64,000 nucleotides of DNA from JBBTCX01 sp964494205 (GCA_964494205.1 CAZBRD010000019.1:19902-83901), one strand, 5' to 3'; numbered from the stretch's first letter, positions 16,866-26,593 are shown. A program made the numbers and translations. Notes: a model not told the origin generated them from the sequence alone.

Positions 16866-16891
16866 TTGACAAAATTGTCAGGTAATTGTCA
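16866..16891 (+). promoter_or_regulatory. Candidate promoter/operator with TGACAA palindrome
   Basis: TGACAAAATTGTCA (16867-16880) is a perfect inverted repeat, and a third half-site, AATTGTCA, follows at 16884. The first TTGACA could also serve as a -35 box. It lies about 110 bp before the start of the gene at 17001, so a dimeric regulator overlapping the promoter is plausible. The reading is from pattern only. Confidence 0.4.
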
Positions 16892-17000
16892 TACTTTATG
16901 TCGCACATTCTCGAAGGACTGAGAAGTCGTACCGGTTCGGGTCGGTCAACAAAAAGCAGAATATCAAGTATCGCGTTGGTTCGGAAATGCGGAGTGTCTT

Positions 17001-17360
17001 ATGAAGAATGTCATTGGTTTCGTCGTCGTTCTTGCCTTGGCTGTGGGAATCAGGTTTTACAATCGCGGACAAGATGACCAGAAAATCAAGAATGAAGCGA
17101 AAGAACTGATATCCCAGCTGGATTTCTACGCGGCTGATGCAGAGTACATCGATGGTCTGATCGACGACAACCACACAGCCGCGTTCGATGCGTCCTACAC
17201 CATGGGCGGCCGGCGCACCGCGTCCAAGTTTGATCAAGACAAGTACCTGGCTGAGTTGTTCCATCGCATGGCCGGCGACGCATTCAAGGCTGGCAAGCGT
17301 GAATTGGGTCAGGCGCTGAATCGCGCAGAAGAAATCGCCAAGGAACCAAGCAAAGAGTAA
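17001..17360 (+). CDS. Hypothetical membrane-anchored helical protein
   Basis: 119 aa. An N-terminal hydrophobic segment (MKNVIGFVVVLALAVGIRFY) acts as an uncleaved anchor or signal, followed by a soluble, charged, mostly helical region. A GGAG site precedes the ATG. I do not recognise a family. A TGACAA-type palindrome lies upstream at 16867. It converges with the lipid kinase gene (39 bp between them). Confidence 0.6.
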   Translation: MKNVIGFVVVLALAVGIRFYNRGQDDQKIKNEAKELISQLDFYAADAEYIDGLIDDNHTAAFDASYTMGGRRTASKFDQDKYLAELFHRMAGDAFKAGKRELGQALNRAEEIAKEPSKE

Positions 17361-17398
17361 GTGAATCACGCCCGCGGCGCTTGGTAGGTGTAGCGGCC

Positions 17399-18277
17399 TC
17401 AACTTGATTGCAGGAGCCGAATCGCCTTCGGCAATACGCGGCATTCGAGCGGCATCGGTACGCCCTCGTCGCCGTCAACTTCGACGAATGTTTTGTCGAG
17501 TGAATCAATCCGGACTTGTTGCACTTGTCGGTAGATAGTCTTTGGATGCTCAATGTGTCGTTGCCGGAAGATTCGATAGGCGTGCGCGATGAGTTCGCAC
17601 CGCGTCGAGCAGGGCAGAACGCATAAATCGAGCAGCCCATCGTCATACTTTGCCCGCGCGCAGATTCGCAAACCCATCGAGTATCGCGCGATCAATCCCA
17701 CGAACGCCAGCCCGCGCCCTTCAAACACTCGCTTACCATCCGCCTCCACGATCAGCCTGGGGAATCGATGGCCGAAGAAAGCTCGAAAGATCGGCCAGAA
17801 GTAGTCGAGGTGCGTGATGTGGCCGCGTCGCACGCGCGTGAGTCGCCACACGCACTCCGCATCAAACCCCACGCCGACGATCGCCAGGAACCGCCGATCG
17901 TTCACCACGCCCACGTCACACGATTGAAAATCCCCCTGCGTCAGCATTCGCGCGATCACGTCCGGCTCGGTCGGTATGCGCATCTCCTTGGCGATCAGGT
18001 TTTCCGTCCCCATCCCCAGCACGGTCATCGGCACGGGGCTATGGATCAGCCCGTTCACCACCTCGCAGACGGTTCCATCGCCGCCGACCGCCAGCACAGC
18101 CTCTGCCTCATTTGCCGCGCGCTGGGCCAGCTCCGTCCCATGCCCGCGACGTTCCGTCGGCTGCACGTCGAGCGTCGCCCCCATCTGTTCGAGATGCTCG
18201 CCAATCCGTCGCACGCGCGCGAGCGCACTCCCGCGGCCGGAGATAGGGTTCACAATGGCAACAATGCGGCGACGCAT
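17399..18277 (-). CDS. Diacylglycerol/sphingosine-kinase-family lipid kinase
   Basis: 292 aa. The DAGK catalytic domain (PF00781) is seen from the N-terminus: IVNPISGRG (nucleotide-binding strand), AVGGDGTVCEVVNGL (GGDGT at 65-69), LGMGTENLIAKEM, then the YegS-like C-terminal beta domain with FLAIVGVGFDAECV and VEVDGDEGVPMP. Such enzymes phosphorylate diacylglycerol or related lipids at the membrane. It is 17 bp downstream of rodA on the same strand, so probably the last gene of the envelope operon. The physiological lipid is unknown. Confidence 0.87.
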   Translation of the reverse strand: MRRRIVAIVNPISGRGSALARVRRIGEHLEQMGATLDVQPTERRGHGTELAQRAANEAEAVLAVGGDGTVCEVVNGLIHSPVPMTVLGMGTENLIAKEMRIPTEPDVIARMLTQGDFQSCDVGVVNDRRFLAIVGVGFDAECVWRLTRVRRGHITHLDYFWPIFRAFFGHRFPRLIVEADGKRVFEGRGLAFVGLIARYSMGLRICARAKYDDGLLDLCVLPCSTRCELIAHAYRIFRQRHIEHPKTIYRQVQQVRIDSLDKTFVEVDGDEGVPMPLECRVLPKAIRLLQSS

Positions 18278-18294
18278 CCAGTCCTTTCTTCCGT

Positions 18295-19623
18295 TCAGTT
18301 TCGGTCTATCGTTCTAAACGACCCTTCGTCGGAATTCTCGCGCATCGTCGGCCTCGTCGCCTCCTTCTCCGTCGGGTGCGGTCGTTCGGTCCTTCTTCCG
18401 AAATGGAACGGTCGAACCGCCAGCAAGTAAGGCCGTTTCTGAGAAACGCTGATGAGCAGCGCGATGGCTGCGAAGTTGGTCACAAGGCTGCTGCCGCCAT
18501 AGGACACAAACGGAAGTGTGACGCCGGTGATCGGCATCACGCCGATCGTCATCCCTACGTTGATGATCACCTGCGTGCCGATGAGCGTCACGATGCCGAT
18601 CGACGTGAGTCGCGCGGAGGGCTCCGGCGTTGACGACGCAATCCGCACGCCCAGCACGACGATGACGCCGTAACATGCCAGTACAATCAGGCATCCGACC
18701 AATCCCCACTGATGGCCAACCAGCGCGAAAACGAAATCGTTGTGCCGATCGGGAAGCAGATTGTTTTCCGTGTAGGTGCCCTGCCCCCAGCCGTGGCCGA
18801 ACCACCCGCCGCTACCGATCGCGTTTTTCGAGTGCACGAGCTGATAACCCGAACTCGCAGCCCACTCGATCGCCTGCCGCTTGTCCGCGAAGGCTTTGTA
18901 CTTCTCCGGGTTGGCGATGATCGCTTTGCGCAGATCATCCGATTGCAACAGCACGGCCGACACGCGTCGTCGCTGATAGTCGTGAATATGACTCCACGTC
19001 AACGGCGCAACGATGATGCCCGCGAGAATCACTAACAGCAGATGCTGCCATTTGGCACCGGCTACGAACAGCATCACGAGCAGCACGGGGATCAGCAACA
19101 AAGTCATTCCGAGTTCCGGTTGCACCAGCACGAGGCCGAGCGGAATGATCGACAGGACGATCGGCCACAGGAAACCGGTAAACGTGCGGTAATTGGTTCG
19201 ATAGCGCAGATACCACGCGAGGGCGAGCACGTACGCGAACTTCATGCACTCGGATGGTTGAATCTGAATGCCCGGCAATCGAATCCAGCGATAGGCACCG
19301 TTTCGCTGCGGCGTAAATCCGCCGAGCGTGGAATGCGTCAGCCGAGCCACGAGCAACGGCAGCAACAAAAGCAACGATGCAATGAACAGAGGATACGCAA
19401 ACTTGGCGATCCGCTGATACCCGATCCAGACAATCGCAACTCCGACCGCGATACTCAGTCCGAGTGCGGACAGTTGCTTGGCAGCATTCGCGGGCCCGTC
19501 TTCGCCGGCTGTGTAGTGCGTGTCGGTGACGTAAATGCTGGCGATGCCGACCATCACCAGAATGCCCACCGCCACGCAGATCGCGATCGTGGGTTGGTTG
19601 ATTTCGTTACGGTCGCGACTCAT
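18295..19623 (-). CDS. rodA: Rod-shape SEDS peptidoglycan polymerase RodA
   Basis: 442 aa with about ten TM helices. SEDS-family motifs: GAYRWIRLPGIQIQPSECMKFAYVLALAW, LVLVQPELGMTLLLIPV (conserved Glu/Asp region of the active site), GSGGWFGHGWGQGT, LPDRHNDFVFALVGHQWGLVG, and MPITGVTLPFVSYGGSS. The order and neighbours favour RodA over FtsW. It polymerises glycan strands from lipid II with PBP2. Its ATG overlaps the mrdA stop codon (4 bp), implying coupled translation. A charged C-terminal tail of about 45 residues is not typical. Confidence 0.92.
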   Translation of the reverse strand: MSRDRNEINQPTIAICVAVGILVMVGIASIYVTDTHYTAGEDGPANAAKQLSALGLSIAVGVAIVWIGYQRIAKFAYPLFIASLLLLLPLLVARLTHSTLGGFTPQRNGAYRWIRLPGIQIQPSECMKFAYVLALAWYLRYRTNYRTFTGFLWPIVLSIIPLGLVLVQPELGMTLLLIPVLLVMLFVAGAKWQHLLLVILAGIIVAPLTWSHIHDYQRRRVSAVLLQSDDLRKAIIANPEKYKAFADKRQAIEWAASSGYQLVHSKNAIGSGGWFGHGWGQGTYTENNLLPDRHNDFVFALVGHQWGLVGCLIVLACYGVIVVLGVRIASSTPEPSARLTSIGIVTLIGTQVIINVGMTIGVMPITGVTLPFVSYGGSSLVTNFAAIALLISVSQKRPYLLAVRPFHFGRRTERPHPTEKEATRPTMRENSDEGSFRTIDRN

Positions 19624-21818
19624 GATCCGTTCAACCTGCCGCGACCATCGACATCGAGTTTCGTGCCGTACAGATCAATTAGCTCTGCTGCGACCCTTTT
19701 TGCCAATGGCCCGCTCACGCGTCCGCCGCTGCCGCCATATTCCACGAGCACGGCAAAGGCGATTCGCGGCGGAGCGTTCCACTGCGGCTCACCGTTTGCG
19801 CCGATCGATTGCAAATAGCCCGCGAACCATGCATGCGCGTACTCATCGTTTTCCGGCGGATTTCGCGGCCAGCGTTCAACAACCTCGATGCCGTTCGTAT
19901 CGATGATCGCGCCGGGATAATCCCACTTGATGCGGTCCTCTGCGTCGCGCTTCACGCGGCCGGGGATGACCGCTTCCTCCCATTGGGCTTCGTTCGGTTG
20001 GCGATATCGAATTCGAAACGAAGTAGGGCGCGAGGCTGTCGTGGCTGATCCCGTTTTTCCGCAGAGCACGTAGTCGGGATTCTCAAATTGGGCGTATTTG
20101 TGCGCGGTTCCGTCCTTGTCATTCACGACACCATAAATACCGCGACGAATGGCCGACCATTGTTCGGGGGTCGCGCCCATGTCGCTTGCCGGTGGACGCA
20201 CTCCGTTTCGGAACATCGACACCGGTTGAAACTTGCCGCTCGCGTAGCAGGCCATCAGGTTGGCTGCTTGCAACGGCGTGATCGTCACCTCGCCCTGGCC
20301 AATCGCGAAGTTTCGCGCGTGACCGGCTGTGATCGGCAAGCGATTGTTCTTGCTCAACCACTCAGGCGTTGGGTTGATGCCGCTCACTTCCTCGCGAAAA
20401 CCGAGACCGGAATATTCGCCCAGATGCACGCGGGCGAATCCTTCAGTCAGTCGTGGCACGCCGAGTCGCTCGCCAAGGCGATACATAAAGATGTTGCAAC
20501 TGCCCGTCAGCGCTTCAACCACGTCGATCGCCCCGTGGGCCATGCGCTGATTCGTGCCGTGCATTTCCCAGCATCGCCAGCGATCCTTGTGATCCTCGAA
20601 CAAATAGCCCGTGCACTCCTCGCGAGTGTCCAGCGAGATCACATGGTCCTGAAGTCCTGTGAGGCACACGAGCGGTTTGACGATCGAGCCCGGTGCGTAG
20701 TGGTTGGCCATCGCTCGAAACAAGAGCGGGTTGTAGTCTGTGTCATCGCGCAGCGTTTCGTATTGCTCGTTGAACCGCACCGGGTCGTACGACGGGTAAG
20801 AAACCAGCGCCAGCACTTCGCGCGTCGGCACATCAAGAACGACGATGGAACCACCGGAGCAATCCGGCGTTGCATGTACCGTCTCACCCAGCAGATCATA
20901 CATTTGGTTCTGTAGTTCGACGTCGATGGTGAGCATGACGTCGTGCCCGTTTCGCGCGTCGAACAACTCCACGAGCTGGCCGTCGCGATCGACGACCATT
21001 TCGCCACGACGACCGCGCAGAAGTGCTTCTGCCGCAAACTCGACTCCGCTGGTGCCGACTCGTTCGTCCGCCTGATACCGTGCGAAGAGATCGTCTGGGT
21101 TCGGATCGCGCTCAATATCCTCGGCATCAACCTTGCCGGTTCGCCCAATGACGTGGGCCAGCGATGTCAGATTGCCCATGAACTCGCGACTCGAGGACGG
21201 CTCCACGTGAACCCACGGGTACTTTTCGAACAGCTCCCGCGCCGCGATCGACTGCATGCGGTCCAGCCCCTCCAGCACGGTATGCGCCTGCGTTTCCTCA
21301 GCCACCGGGCTGTCGAACCCGCGCCGTTCCTCGACGCGCTTGCGAACCCGCTGGATTCGTTCCACCAGTTCGGCTGCATTCCTGCGAAGGTCCGCGATGG
21401 AGACCGGATCACCCGGCGGCGACAAACGCACGATGTCGCGCCACATTTGTTCAAGGTCCGCGCGAAACGCCTGAGCGATGTCTTGATCTGTCACCATCCC
21501 GGGATAACGCTTCGATTTCTTCCATCGCTTCACCTGTCGCTTCAATGTATCGACAGCCGCATCGCCGTCAGCCGAAAGCACCTCAAAGTCGATGCGCAGA
21601 TCCCAACTCGGCTTGTCGCCCACCAGCATCTGACCGTGCCGATCGAGTATGCTGCCGCGCACGAACGGCAAGCTTGTCGGCCGCAACGTGAGCGCCTGTT
21701 CGGTAGCTTTGCGAAATGAATCAGCCCGAACCACCTGCAATTCGACGAGCCGCACCACGAGCACGGTGATGGCGAGCACAAAGACAATCAGCAGAATTCG
21801 AAGCCGGTTCTCAAACAC
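19620..21818 (-). CDS. mrdA: Penicillin-binding protein 2 (elongasome transpeptidase)
   Basis: 732 aa, class B PBP: a TM anchor at 7-27, a pedestal domain with VRGSILDRHGQML, and a transpeptidase domain with SxxK (Ser378-I-V-Lys381 in APGSIVKP), SxN (GSCN) and KTG (CGKTGSA). It cross-links peptides during side-wall growth together with RodA. The pedestal contains an extra charged stretch of about 130 residues (about 80-210), and the transpeptidase domain has an insertion after KTG (about 595-665), so it is longer than the E. coli enzyme (about 630 aa). mreD ends 9 bp upstream and rodA overlaps downstream. Confidence 0.93.
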   Translation of the reverse strand: MFENRLRILLIVFVLAITVLVVRLVELQVVRADSFRKATEQALTLRPTSLPFVRGSILDRHGQMLVGDKPSWDLRIDFEVLSADGDAAVDTLKRQVKRWKKSKRYPGMVTDQDIAQAFRADLEQMWRDIVRLSPPGDPVSIADLRRNAAELVERIQRVRKRVEERRGFDSPVAEETQAHTVLEGLDRMQSIAARELFEKYPWVHVEPSSSREFMGNLTSLAHVIGRTGKVDAEDIERDPNPDDLFARYQADERVGTSGVEFAAEALLRGRRGEMVVDRDGQLVELFDARNGHDVMLTIDVELQNQMYDLLGETVHATPDCSGGSIVVLDVPTREVLALVSYPSYDPVRFNEQYETLRDDTDYNPLLFRAMANHYAPGSIVKPLVCLTGLQDHVISLDTREECTGYLFEDHKDRWRCWEMHGTNQRMAHGAIDVVEALTGSCNIFMYRLGERLGVPRLTEGFARVHLGEYSGLGFREEVSGINPTPEWLSKNNRLPITAGHARNFAIGQGEVTITPLQAANLMACYASGKFQPVSMFRNGVRPPASDMGATPEQWSAIRRGIYGVVNDKDGTAHKYAQFENPDYVLCGKTGSATTASRPTSFRIRYRQPNEAQWEEAVIPGRVKRDAEDRIKWDYPGAIIDTNGIEVVERWPRNPPENDEYAHAWFAGYLQSIGANGEPQWNAPPRIAFAVLVEYGGSGGRVSGPLAKRVAAELIDLYGTKLDVDGRGRLNGS

Positions 21819-21827
21819 AACTCACCA

Positions 21828-22349
21828 TCACCGAGAATTGGCGTAGACGTTTCTGGGGCGAGGGATCCCAAGAATCTTGGAAAATCGCAGGAAGACAAAA
21901 TGCAAAACGGGCGCCCATAAGCCAGTGTACAACGAAGTCAGAATGAGGCCTCTCCAAAGTTCGCGTAACACAGATTCGTGTGCGCCGTAAATCACGAAGC
22001 GATAACACAACCAAAGAAACTGCACAAATGCACACGAGGCAGCTGTGACCAGCAACTGGGAAATCCACCCAAACCTGAAAACATAGTCGCGCGACATCGT
22101 GACGAGGGTGGCTGTTAGTCCAAAGGTGATCGAGACCAGCCCCGCGCGCTCAATCGTTGAACAATCCGCCAGTAGACCAATCAGCCAGCCCGCAACGATC
22201 GACTGCGGTGGCCGCGCGTGCATGGCGTAGAAGACCATGACAACCAGCATCCAGTTGGGTTGTGCCCCCCAGAACTCCATGCGCCAAGCCATGGTCGATT
22301 GCAGGACAAAGGTGGCGATGGTGATAACGGTGAACGCAAACCAATTCAT
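21828..22349 (-). CDS. mreD: Rod shape-determining membrane protein MreD
   Basis: 173 aa from the ATG at 22349 (GGAAGG upstream). Five or so TM helices, with the pattern of MreD: an N-terminal hydrophobic helix, WGAQPNWMLVVMVFYAM, GWLIGLLADC and a final LRFSKILG. Sequence conservation in this family is low, so the call rests on topology plus position immediately before mrdA-rodA. It works with MreC/PBP2/RodA in the elongasome. mreB and mreC are not in this cluster and must lie elsewhere if present. Confidence 0.8.
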   Translation of the reverse strand: MNWFAFTVITIATFVLQSTMAWRMEFWGAQPNWMLVVMVFYAMHARPPQSIVAGWLIGLLADCSTIERAGLVSITFGLTATLVTMSRDYVFRFGWISQLLVTAASCAFVQFLWLCYRFVIYGAHESVLRELWRGLILTSLYTGLWAPVLHFVFLRFSKILGIPRPRNVYANSR

Positions 22350-22389
22350 GCACACCTTCCAACGGGGTGGGACAAGGAACTACCGAGGA

Positions 22390-23490
22390 TTATTTTCGTT
22401 TCGTCGCGGGCGAAGCTAGGACTTCGGATGTAGCGTTCGAGCGCTGGCGCTTGAGAATCTTCAACACCGCCTGTGCGGCTGATACCTGCACGCGTGGGTC
22501 TTTGTCCTGTTGCAGTACCGCGCTCAAAACAGGCAGGGCGTCCGACTTGCCGATTTCGCCCAATGCACCCGCCGCGAGTTGCTTCACCCTCAACGCCTGG
22601 TCAGCCGGTGGGTCTTTGGGGTCGGGTCGCGGCGCGGGTGGCGTGCGAATGATCTTGATCGCCTCTTCAAACCCCTCATCGTTACCGAGCATCCCCAGCG
22701 CTCGTGCAGCCGCAAGTTTCGTCTCCGTGTGCATCGCATTCGCCAGCTTGTATCGATACGTTTCGAGATAAGTTTGATCGCGCGATTCCGCGAGCGACTG
22801 AATCGCCAGCGTCTCGTCCGCACCCACGCCCGATGTGGTCATGAACACGAGTTCCTGCTTAGCCTCCTTGGAGCCCAACCGCGCCATCGATGCCAAGACG
22901 TTTATCCTTACACCGGCATCGCTGTCGCGCATAGCCTTCGCCAGCAACTTGATCGCCGACGGATCGCCGATCAGGCCGATCAACATGGCTGCATGGCGCC
23001 GCGCGATGACATCCTTGTCCTGCAACAGGTAGCTCGATAGTTCGCCGGTTCGCCTCGAATCGCCAAGCCGGTGGATCGCATACAGCGCAGCCAGCTTTAC
23101 GTTGACGTCGTTGCCGCGAAGCAAGTCGCGGATTTTGGACTCCGAGACCTTATCGCGCATCGTCCCCAGCGTGACGCAGGCGGCGAAACGAACGGCTGGC
23201 TGATCGTCCAGCAAAGCGGTCCGCAACCACGGCAGGAGGTCGGAGCTCTCCGTCGAGCCGATGGCCTCGACCGATTGCACCCGCACGATGGGGTTCGCTT
23301 CATATTTCAAACCCGCTCGAAGAACCTCCACCGACTGCGATCGCAAATCAGATCGCACAGGCGGAGCATTTGATGGTGAATTCTGTGTCGTGGCGCATCC
23401 AGTAAATAGAGAAACGCTAACTAATCCCGCCATCGAAATGCGCGAACAACGGGAAATCCGAATCGATTTGCGGAATACCATTGGCCTCAT
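22390..23490 (-). CDS. HEAT-repeat lipoprotein
   Basis: 366 aa. A leader with lipobox LFTGC (Cys32) precedes about eight HEAT/PBS-lyase-like helical repeats, e.g. NPIVRVQSVEAIG, DDQPAVRFAACVTLG, DSDAGVRINVLASMARLG and DPRVQVSAAQAVL, which form an alpha-solenoid for protein binding. Two candidate ATGs (23490, 23481) are equally plausible. It is embedded in the envelope operon, 19 bp after lnt and 40 bp before mreD. A scaffold role in cell-wall growth is an inference from position; no homologue of known function is recognised. Confidence 0.8.
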   Translation of the reverse strand: MRPMVFRKSIRISRCSRISMAGLVSVSLFTGCATTQNSPSNAPPVRSDLRSQSVEVLRAGLKYEANPIVRVQSVEAIGSTESSDLLPWLRTALLDDQPAVRFAACVTLGTMRDKVSESKIRDLLRGNDVNVKLAALYAIHRLGDSRRTGELSSYLLQDKDVIARRHAAMLIGLIGDPSAIKLLAKAMRDSDAGVRINVLASMARLGSKEAKQELVFMTTSGVGADETLAIQSLAESRDQTYLETYRYKLANAMHTETKLAAARALGMLGNDEGFEEAIKIIRTPPAPRPDPKDPPADQALRVKQLAAGALGEIGKSDALPVLSAVLQQDKDPRVQVSAAQAVLKILKRQRSNATSEVLASPATKRK

Positions 23491-23509
23491 GCCTTTAATC
23501 CTAATCCTA

Positions 23510-25273
23510 TCAAGTCACCTCGCGCGTCCTCGCGCGGCACCACCAGTAATCACCATACAGCAACAGCCACCCCAGGGCACACAGCCACGCGAACCAATCG
23601 CCATACCGCGAATAAAAAGAGAATCGCGAATCGATCGATACGTTGGCCACCGAGTATCCAACGTTTTTCGGCAGCGGATCGCTCGCGCTGCCCTTGACCA
23701 CATCGTGAATTTTTCCCGATGGTTCTATGAAGGCGCTGCCACCGGTGTTCACCGCCCGCGCGATGCCCACCCGATTCTCTACGGCACGGAAAGCCGATAT
23801 CGCGAGGTGCTGCGGCTGTTGAATGCCGCGACCGAACCAACCGTCGTTGCTGATGTTCAGCAGGAAGTCCGCCTGCTTCGTATCTTTGCCGCCACAAACG
23901 AACTCCCTCGCCACATACGGCACCACGTCTTCATAGCAAATCGGGATGCCGAATCGCAATGTCTGGCCGGTCGATTTGGCGGTCATCGTATAGGTATGAA
24001 ACGCCTCGCCGGGAAACATTGAGAATTCGTCCGAACCATCCGGGCTATCAAACGGCATCAGCTTGTTCAGCCAGAGGTAGAGGAACCTCAGGCGGCCGAA
24101 ACGAAACGGAACATATTCACCGAAGGGCACAAGATGCACCTTGTCGTATCGTTCAATATCGCGGCCATCCGGAAAGAAGACCGACGCCGAGTTTCGAATT
24201 CGCGTCTTGGCGACGAGATCGTTCGGGCTGCGAAACTTCGTCGCACAACCGGTGACAATGTACGCCTGCGAGGATTTCGCCATGGCGTATAACGCCGCGT
24301 AACTGTCTCGTGTGAGCAAGTGATAGTCGCGTTCCTCCGGGTTCAGAAACATCACCCATGGTGACTCTGGCAAGAGGAAAAGGTCAGGCGATTGCTTGGC
24401 AGCCTCCTTCATCATGCTCACGTAGACGAACATCTTGTCGCGTTCGGAGAACTGTTCATTTTCAGGCAGCGAGTCGAAATCGACGGTGCTCAGAAAATCT
24501 CCCTGCAAGAGCGCAATGCGGGGACCAGCCTTGGTTGTATCGCGATTGAGCTGAAAGATTCCATAGGCAATCGTGAAGACAAGAAGTATCGCAATGAAAA
24601 CAACGCCGACAATTGCCAGTAGGTTGTTTCCTCTTTGTGCGAATTCAGGTTGCGACTTCTTTCGTAGGCGGGCGAGAATCAGTGTGACGATGAGTCCATT
24701 AATTGACGCTATCACGAAGCTAACTCCATACGCCCCGACCAGATCGCTAATCTGGATAAGTGGGCGAATCAGATAAACGCTGTGCGAAAGGTAGAACCAC
24801 GGGAAGCCCGTCACTATGACTGCGCGCAGCATTTCGCAGCCCACCCACACAATCGGGACCACCATTGCGAGCGGCCAATTACGGCGTCGAACGGCATGTC
24901 GAATCGGGCAGGCCATCAGCGGGAAATACACAGCGAGATACAGCGACAGCGCCAAATACCCACCAACGCCGGCGGCGGGAATCAACCATCGCATGTTGAA
25001 GAAAAAAAAGATCGCAGCCCAGAGGTAGGTGTAGAGGTACACGCGCGGGGCGTGCGTCGAACCGACAACCGCCAGAATCCACGGCACAAGGCAAATGAAC
25101 GAAAGCGGCCACCAACTGATCGGCGCGAAGATCAGGCTTTTCAGAAGCAGTGTTAGAAAGCAAAGTGCAGCGACCGATGCGTGACTCTTCAACGAAAAGT
25201 GAGCGAGGTCAGGGGCGCTGTGCAATTCGCGCTTGGCGGCTGTCTGCGTGGCGGATGACAAGGCTACGTTCAT
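23510..25273 (-). CDS. lnt: Apolipoprotein N-acyltransferase
   Basis: 587 aa: about six to seven N-terminal TM helices, then a nitrilase-like periplasmic domain (about 250-560). The catalytic triad is Glu303 (LPESPW), Lys378 (YDKVHLVPFGEYVP) and Cys446 (PICYEDVVP), and NISNDGWFG...QHLAISAFRAVENR is the usual C-terminal signature. It adds the third acyl chain to lipoprotein N-terminal Cys in the inner membrane. Many lipoproteins in this window would be its substrates. It lies 22 bp downstream of moeA and 19 bp upstream of the HEAT gene. Confidence 0.93.
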   Translation of the reverse strand: MNVALSSATQTAAKRELHSAPDLAHFSLKSHASVAALCFLTLLLKSLIFAPISWWPLSFICLVPWILAVVGSTHAPRVYLYTYLWAAIFFFFNMRWLIPAAGVGGYLALSLYLAVYFPLMACPIRHAVRRRNWPLAMVVPIVWVGCEMLRAVIVTGFPWFYLSHSVYLIRPLIQISDLVGAYGVSFVIASINGLIVTLILARLRKKSQPEFAQRGNNLLAIVGVVFIAILLVFTIAYGIFQLNRDTTKAGPRIALLQGDFLSTVDFDSLPENEQFSERDKMFVYVSMMKEAAKQSPDLFLLPESPWVMFLNPEERDYHLLTRDSYAALYAMAKSSQAYIVTGCATKFRSPNDLVAKTRIRNSASVFFPDGRDIERYDKVHLVPFGEYVPFRFGRLRFLYLWLNKLMPFDSPDGSDEFSMFPGEAFHTYTMTAKSTGQTLRFGIPICYEDVVPYVAREFVCGGKDTKQADFLLNISNDGWFGRGIQQPQHLAISAFRAVENRVGIARAVNTGGSAFIEPSGKIHDVVKGSASDPLPKNVGYSVANVSIDSRFSFYSRYGDWFAWLCALGWLLLYGDYWWCRARTREVT

Positions 25274-25295
25274 GGAAACAACTTCAACCGTGACA

Positions 25296-26537
25296 TCAAC
25301 CGGACGCCGATTCGAGGAATTGGATCATCACGGATCCGCCTTCGCCGACGGCGGGCGCTCCCGGCGGACGCATGATCAAACAATTGGCCCCCGCCATTCC
25401 AAACACGTCGCCGGAACCGTGCCACAGCAGCGGCGTCACCTCCCAGGCGCCGTCCGCATCTGTGCGCGCTGTACCAGGCCAATAGCTTCGCCGATTTTCC
25501 GTTGCTTTCATGGAGCCGATCAACCTCGCTGCCGTCTGCCTGGCGTCCATCGTAGTGCGGCCCTGCATCGCCGCCAGCGCTAGGCGAACCAGCAGATGAA
25601 ATCCGACAAAAGCGCTCACCGGATTGCCCGGTAAAGCGAAAATCAGCGTGCCCTGTTTCGATTTCGCGAAGAGCACCGGCCGACCGGGCTTGATGATCAT
25701 TTTCTGAAAACAGACTTCCGCGCCGAGTTGGGCGAGAACCTCCGGAACAAAATCAAATTCACCCATCGACACGCCGCCGGTGATGCAAAGCACGTCGGCC
25801 GACAGCCCTTGTTCGATGCGCGATCGCAAATCGTTGCGATCATCCCGCGCAACGCCGAGCATCATCGGTTCAGCATGGTCCGCGCGGACTAACGCCTCAA
25901 GCATCGGTTCGTTAGAATTGCGAATCTTCGCGCCGCTTACCTTTTCATCGACATCGATCAGCTCATCGCCCGTAACCAGAATCGCGACTTTGGGCTGCCG
26001 GTAAACCGTCACACGCGCCGCCCCGGCAGTAGCTGCAACCGCAACTTCCAGCGGCGTGATTCTGCATCCGGCTTTCAACACCGTGCTGCCCGCTGAAACG
26101 TACGTGGCGCGATCAGTAATCGACTGCCGTCTTTTCACCGTCACCTTCACAAACACGGACGAACGATCGGAACTGAGCCCCGTGTCTTCCACGCGCACAA
26201 CCGCGTCCGCTCCCGGCGGAACCGGCGCGCCCGTGTTGATCTGCATGGCTTCGCCGCGATTGATCGCTCGTACAGGATCACTCCCCGCCGCGATCTGCCC
26301 GACTACTCGCAACGTCGCCGGAGCATTCGTCGTGTCAGCCGCGATCACCGCGTACCCATCCATCAGCGCGCGATCAAATGGCGGATAGTCAACGTCGCAC
26401 GCGATCGGTTTCGCCAACGTGCGATGCAACGCCTCGCGCAGCGGCAATTCGACCGTGGGCATTGGGGTCGCTTGTTGCACCACAATGCGTTGCGCATCGT
26501 CTACATCGATCATGTTGGTGTTGGTTTGGCGTTGCAT
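25296..26537 (-). CDS. moeA: Molybdopterin molybdenumtransferase MoeA
   Basis: 413 aa from the ATG at 26537; a later ATG at 26513 (MIDVDDAQR) is also possible, and neither has a strong ribosome site. MoeA inserts molybdate into adenylated molybdopterin. Visible motifs: FDRALMDGYAV, INTGAPVPPGADAVVRVED, KVAILVTGDELID, ITGGVSMGEFDFVPEVL, IKPGRPVLFAK and ALPGNPVSAFVGFHLLV. Domain order (I-IV) and length are normal. It may be the first gene of the minus-strand envelope operon, with only 22 bp to lnt, although its function is unrelated to the cell wall. Confidence 0.93.
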   Translation of the reverse strand: MQRQTNTNMIDVDDAQRIVVQQATPMPTVELPLREALHRTLAKPIACDVDYPPFDRALMDGYAVIAADTTNAPATLRVVGQIAAGSDPVRAINRGEAMQINTGAPVPPGADAVVRVEDTGLSSDRSSVFVKVTVKRRQSITDRATYVSAGSTVLKAGCRITPLEVAVAATAGAARVTVYRQPKVAILVTGDELIDVDEKVSGAKIRNSNEPMLEALVRADHAEPMMLGVARDDRNDLRSRIEQGLSADVLCITGGVSMGEFDFVPEVLAQLGAEVCFQKMIIKPGRPVLFAKSKQGTLIFALPGNPVSAFVGFHLLVRLALAAMQGRTTMDARQTAARLIGSMKATENRRSYWPGTARTDADGAWEVTPLLWHGSGDVFGMAGANCLIMRPPGAPAVGEGGSVMIQFLESASG

Positions 26538-26593
26538 AGGCAAGGCCGCTATCGTACACGCTCGACAATCGTCCGTCGAAATGGAGAACCCGC

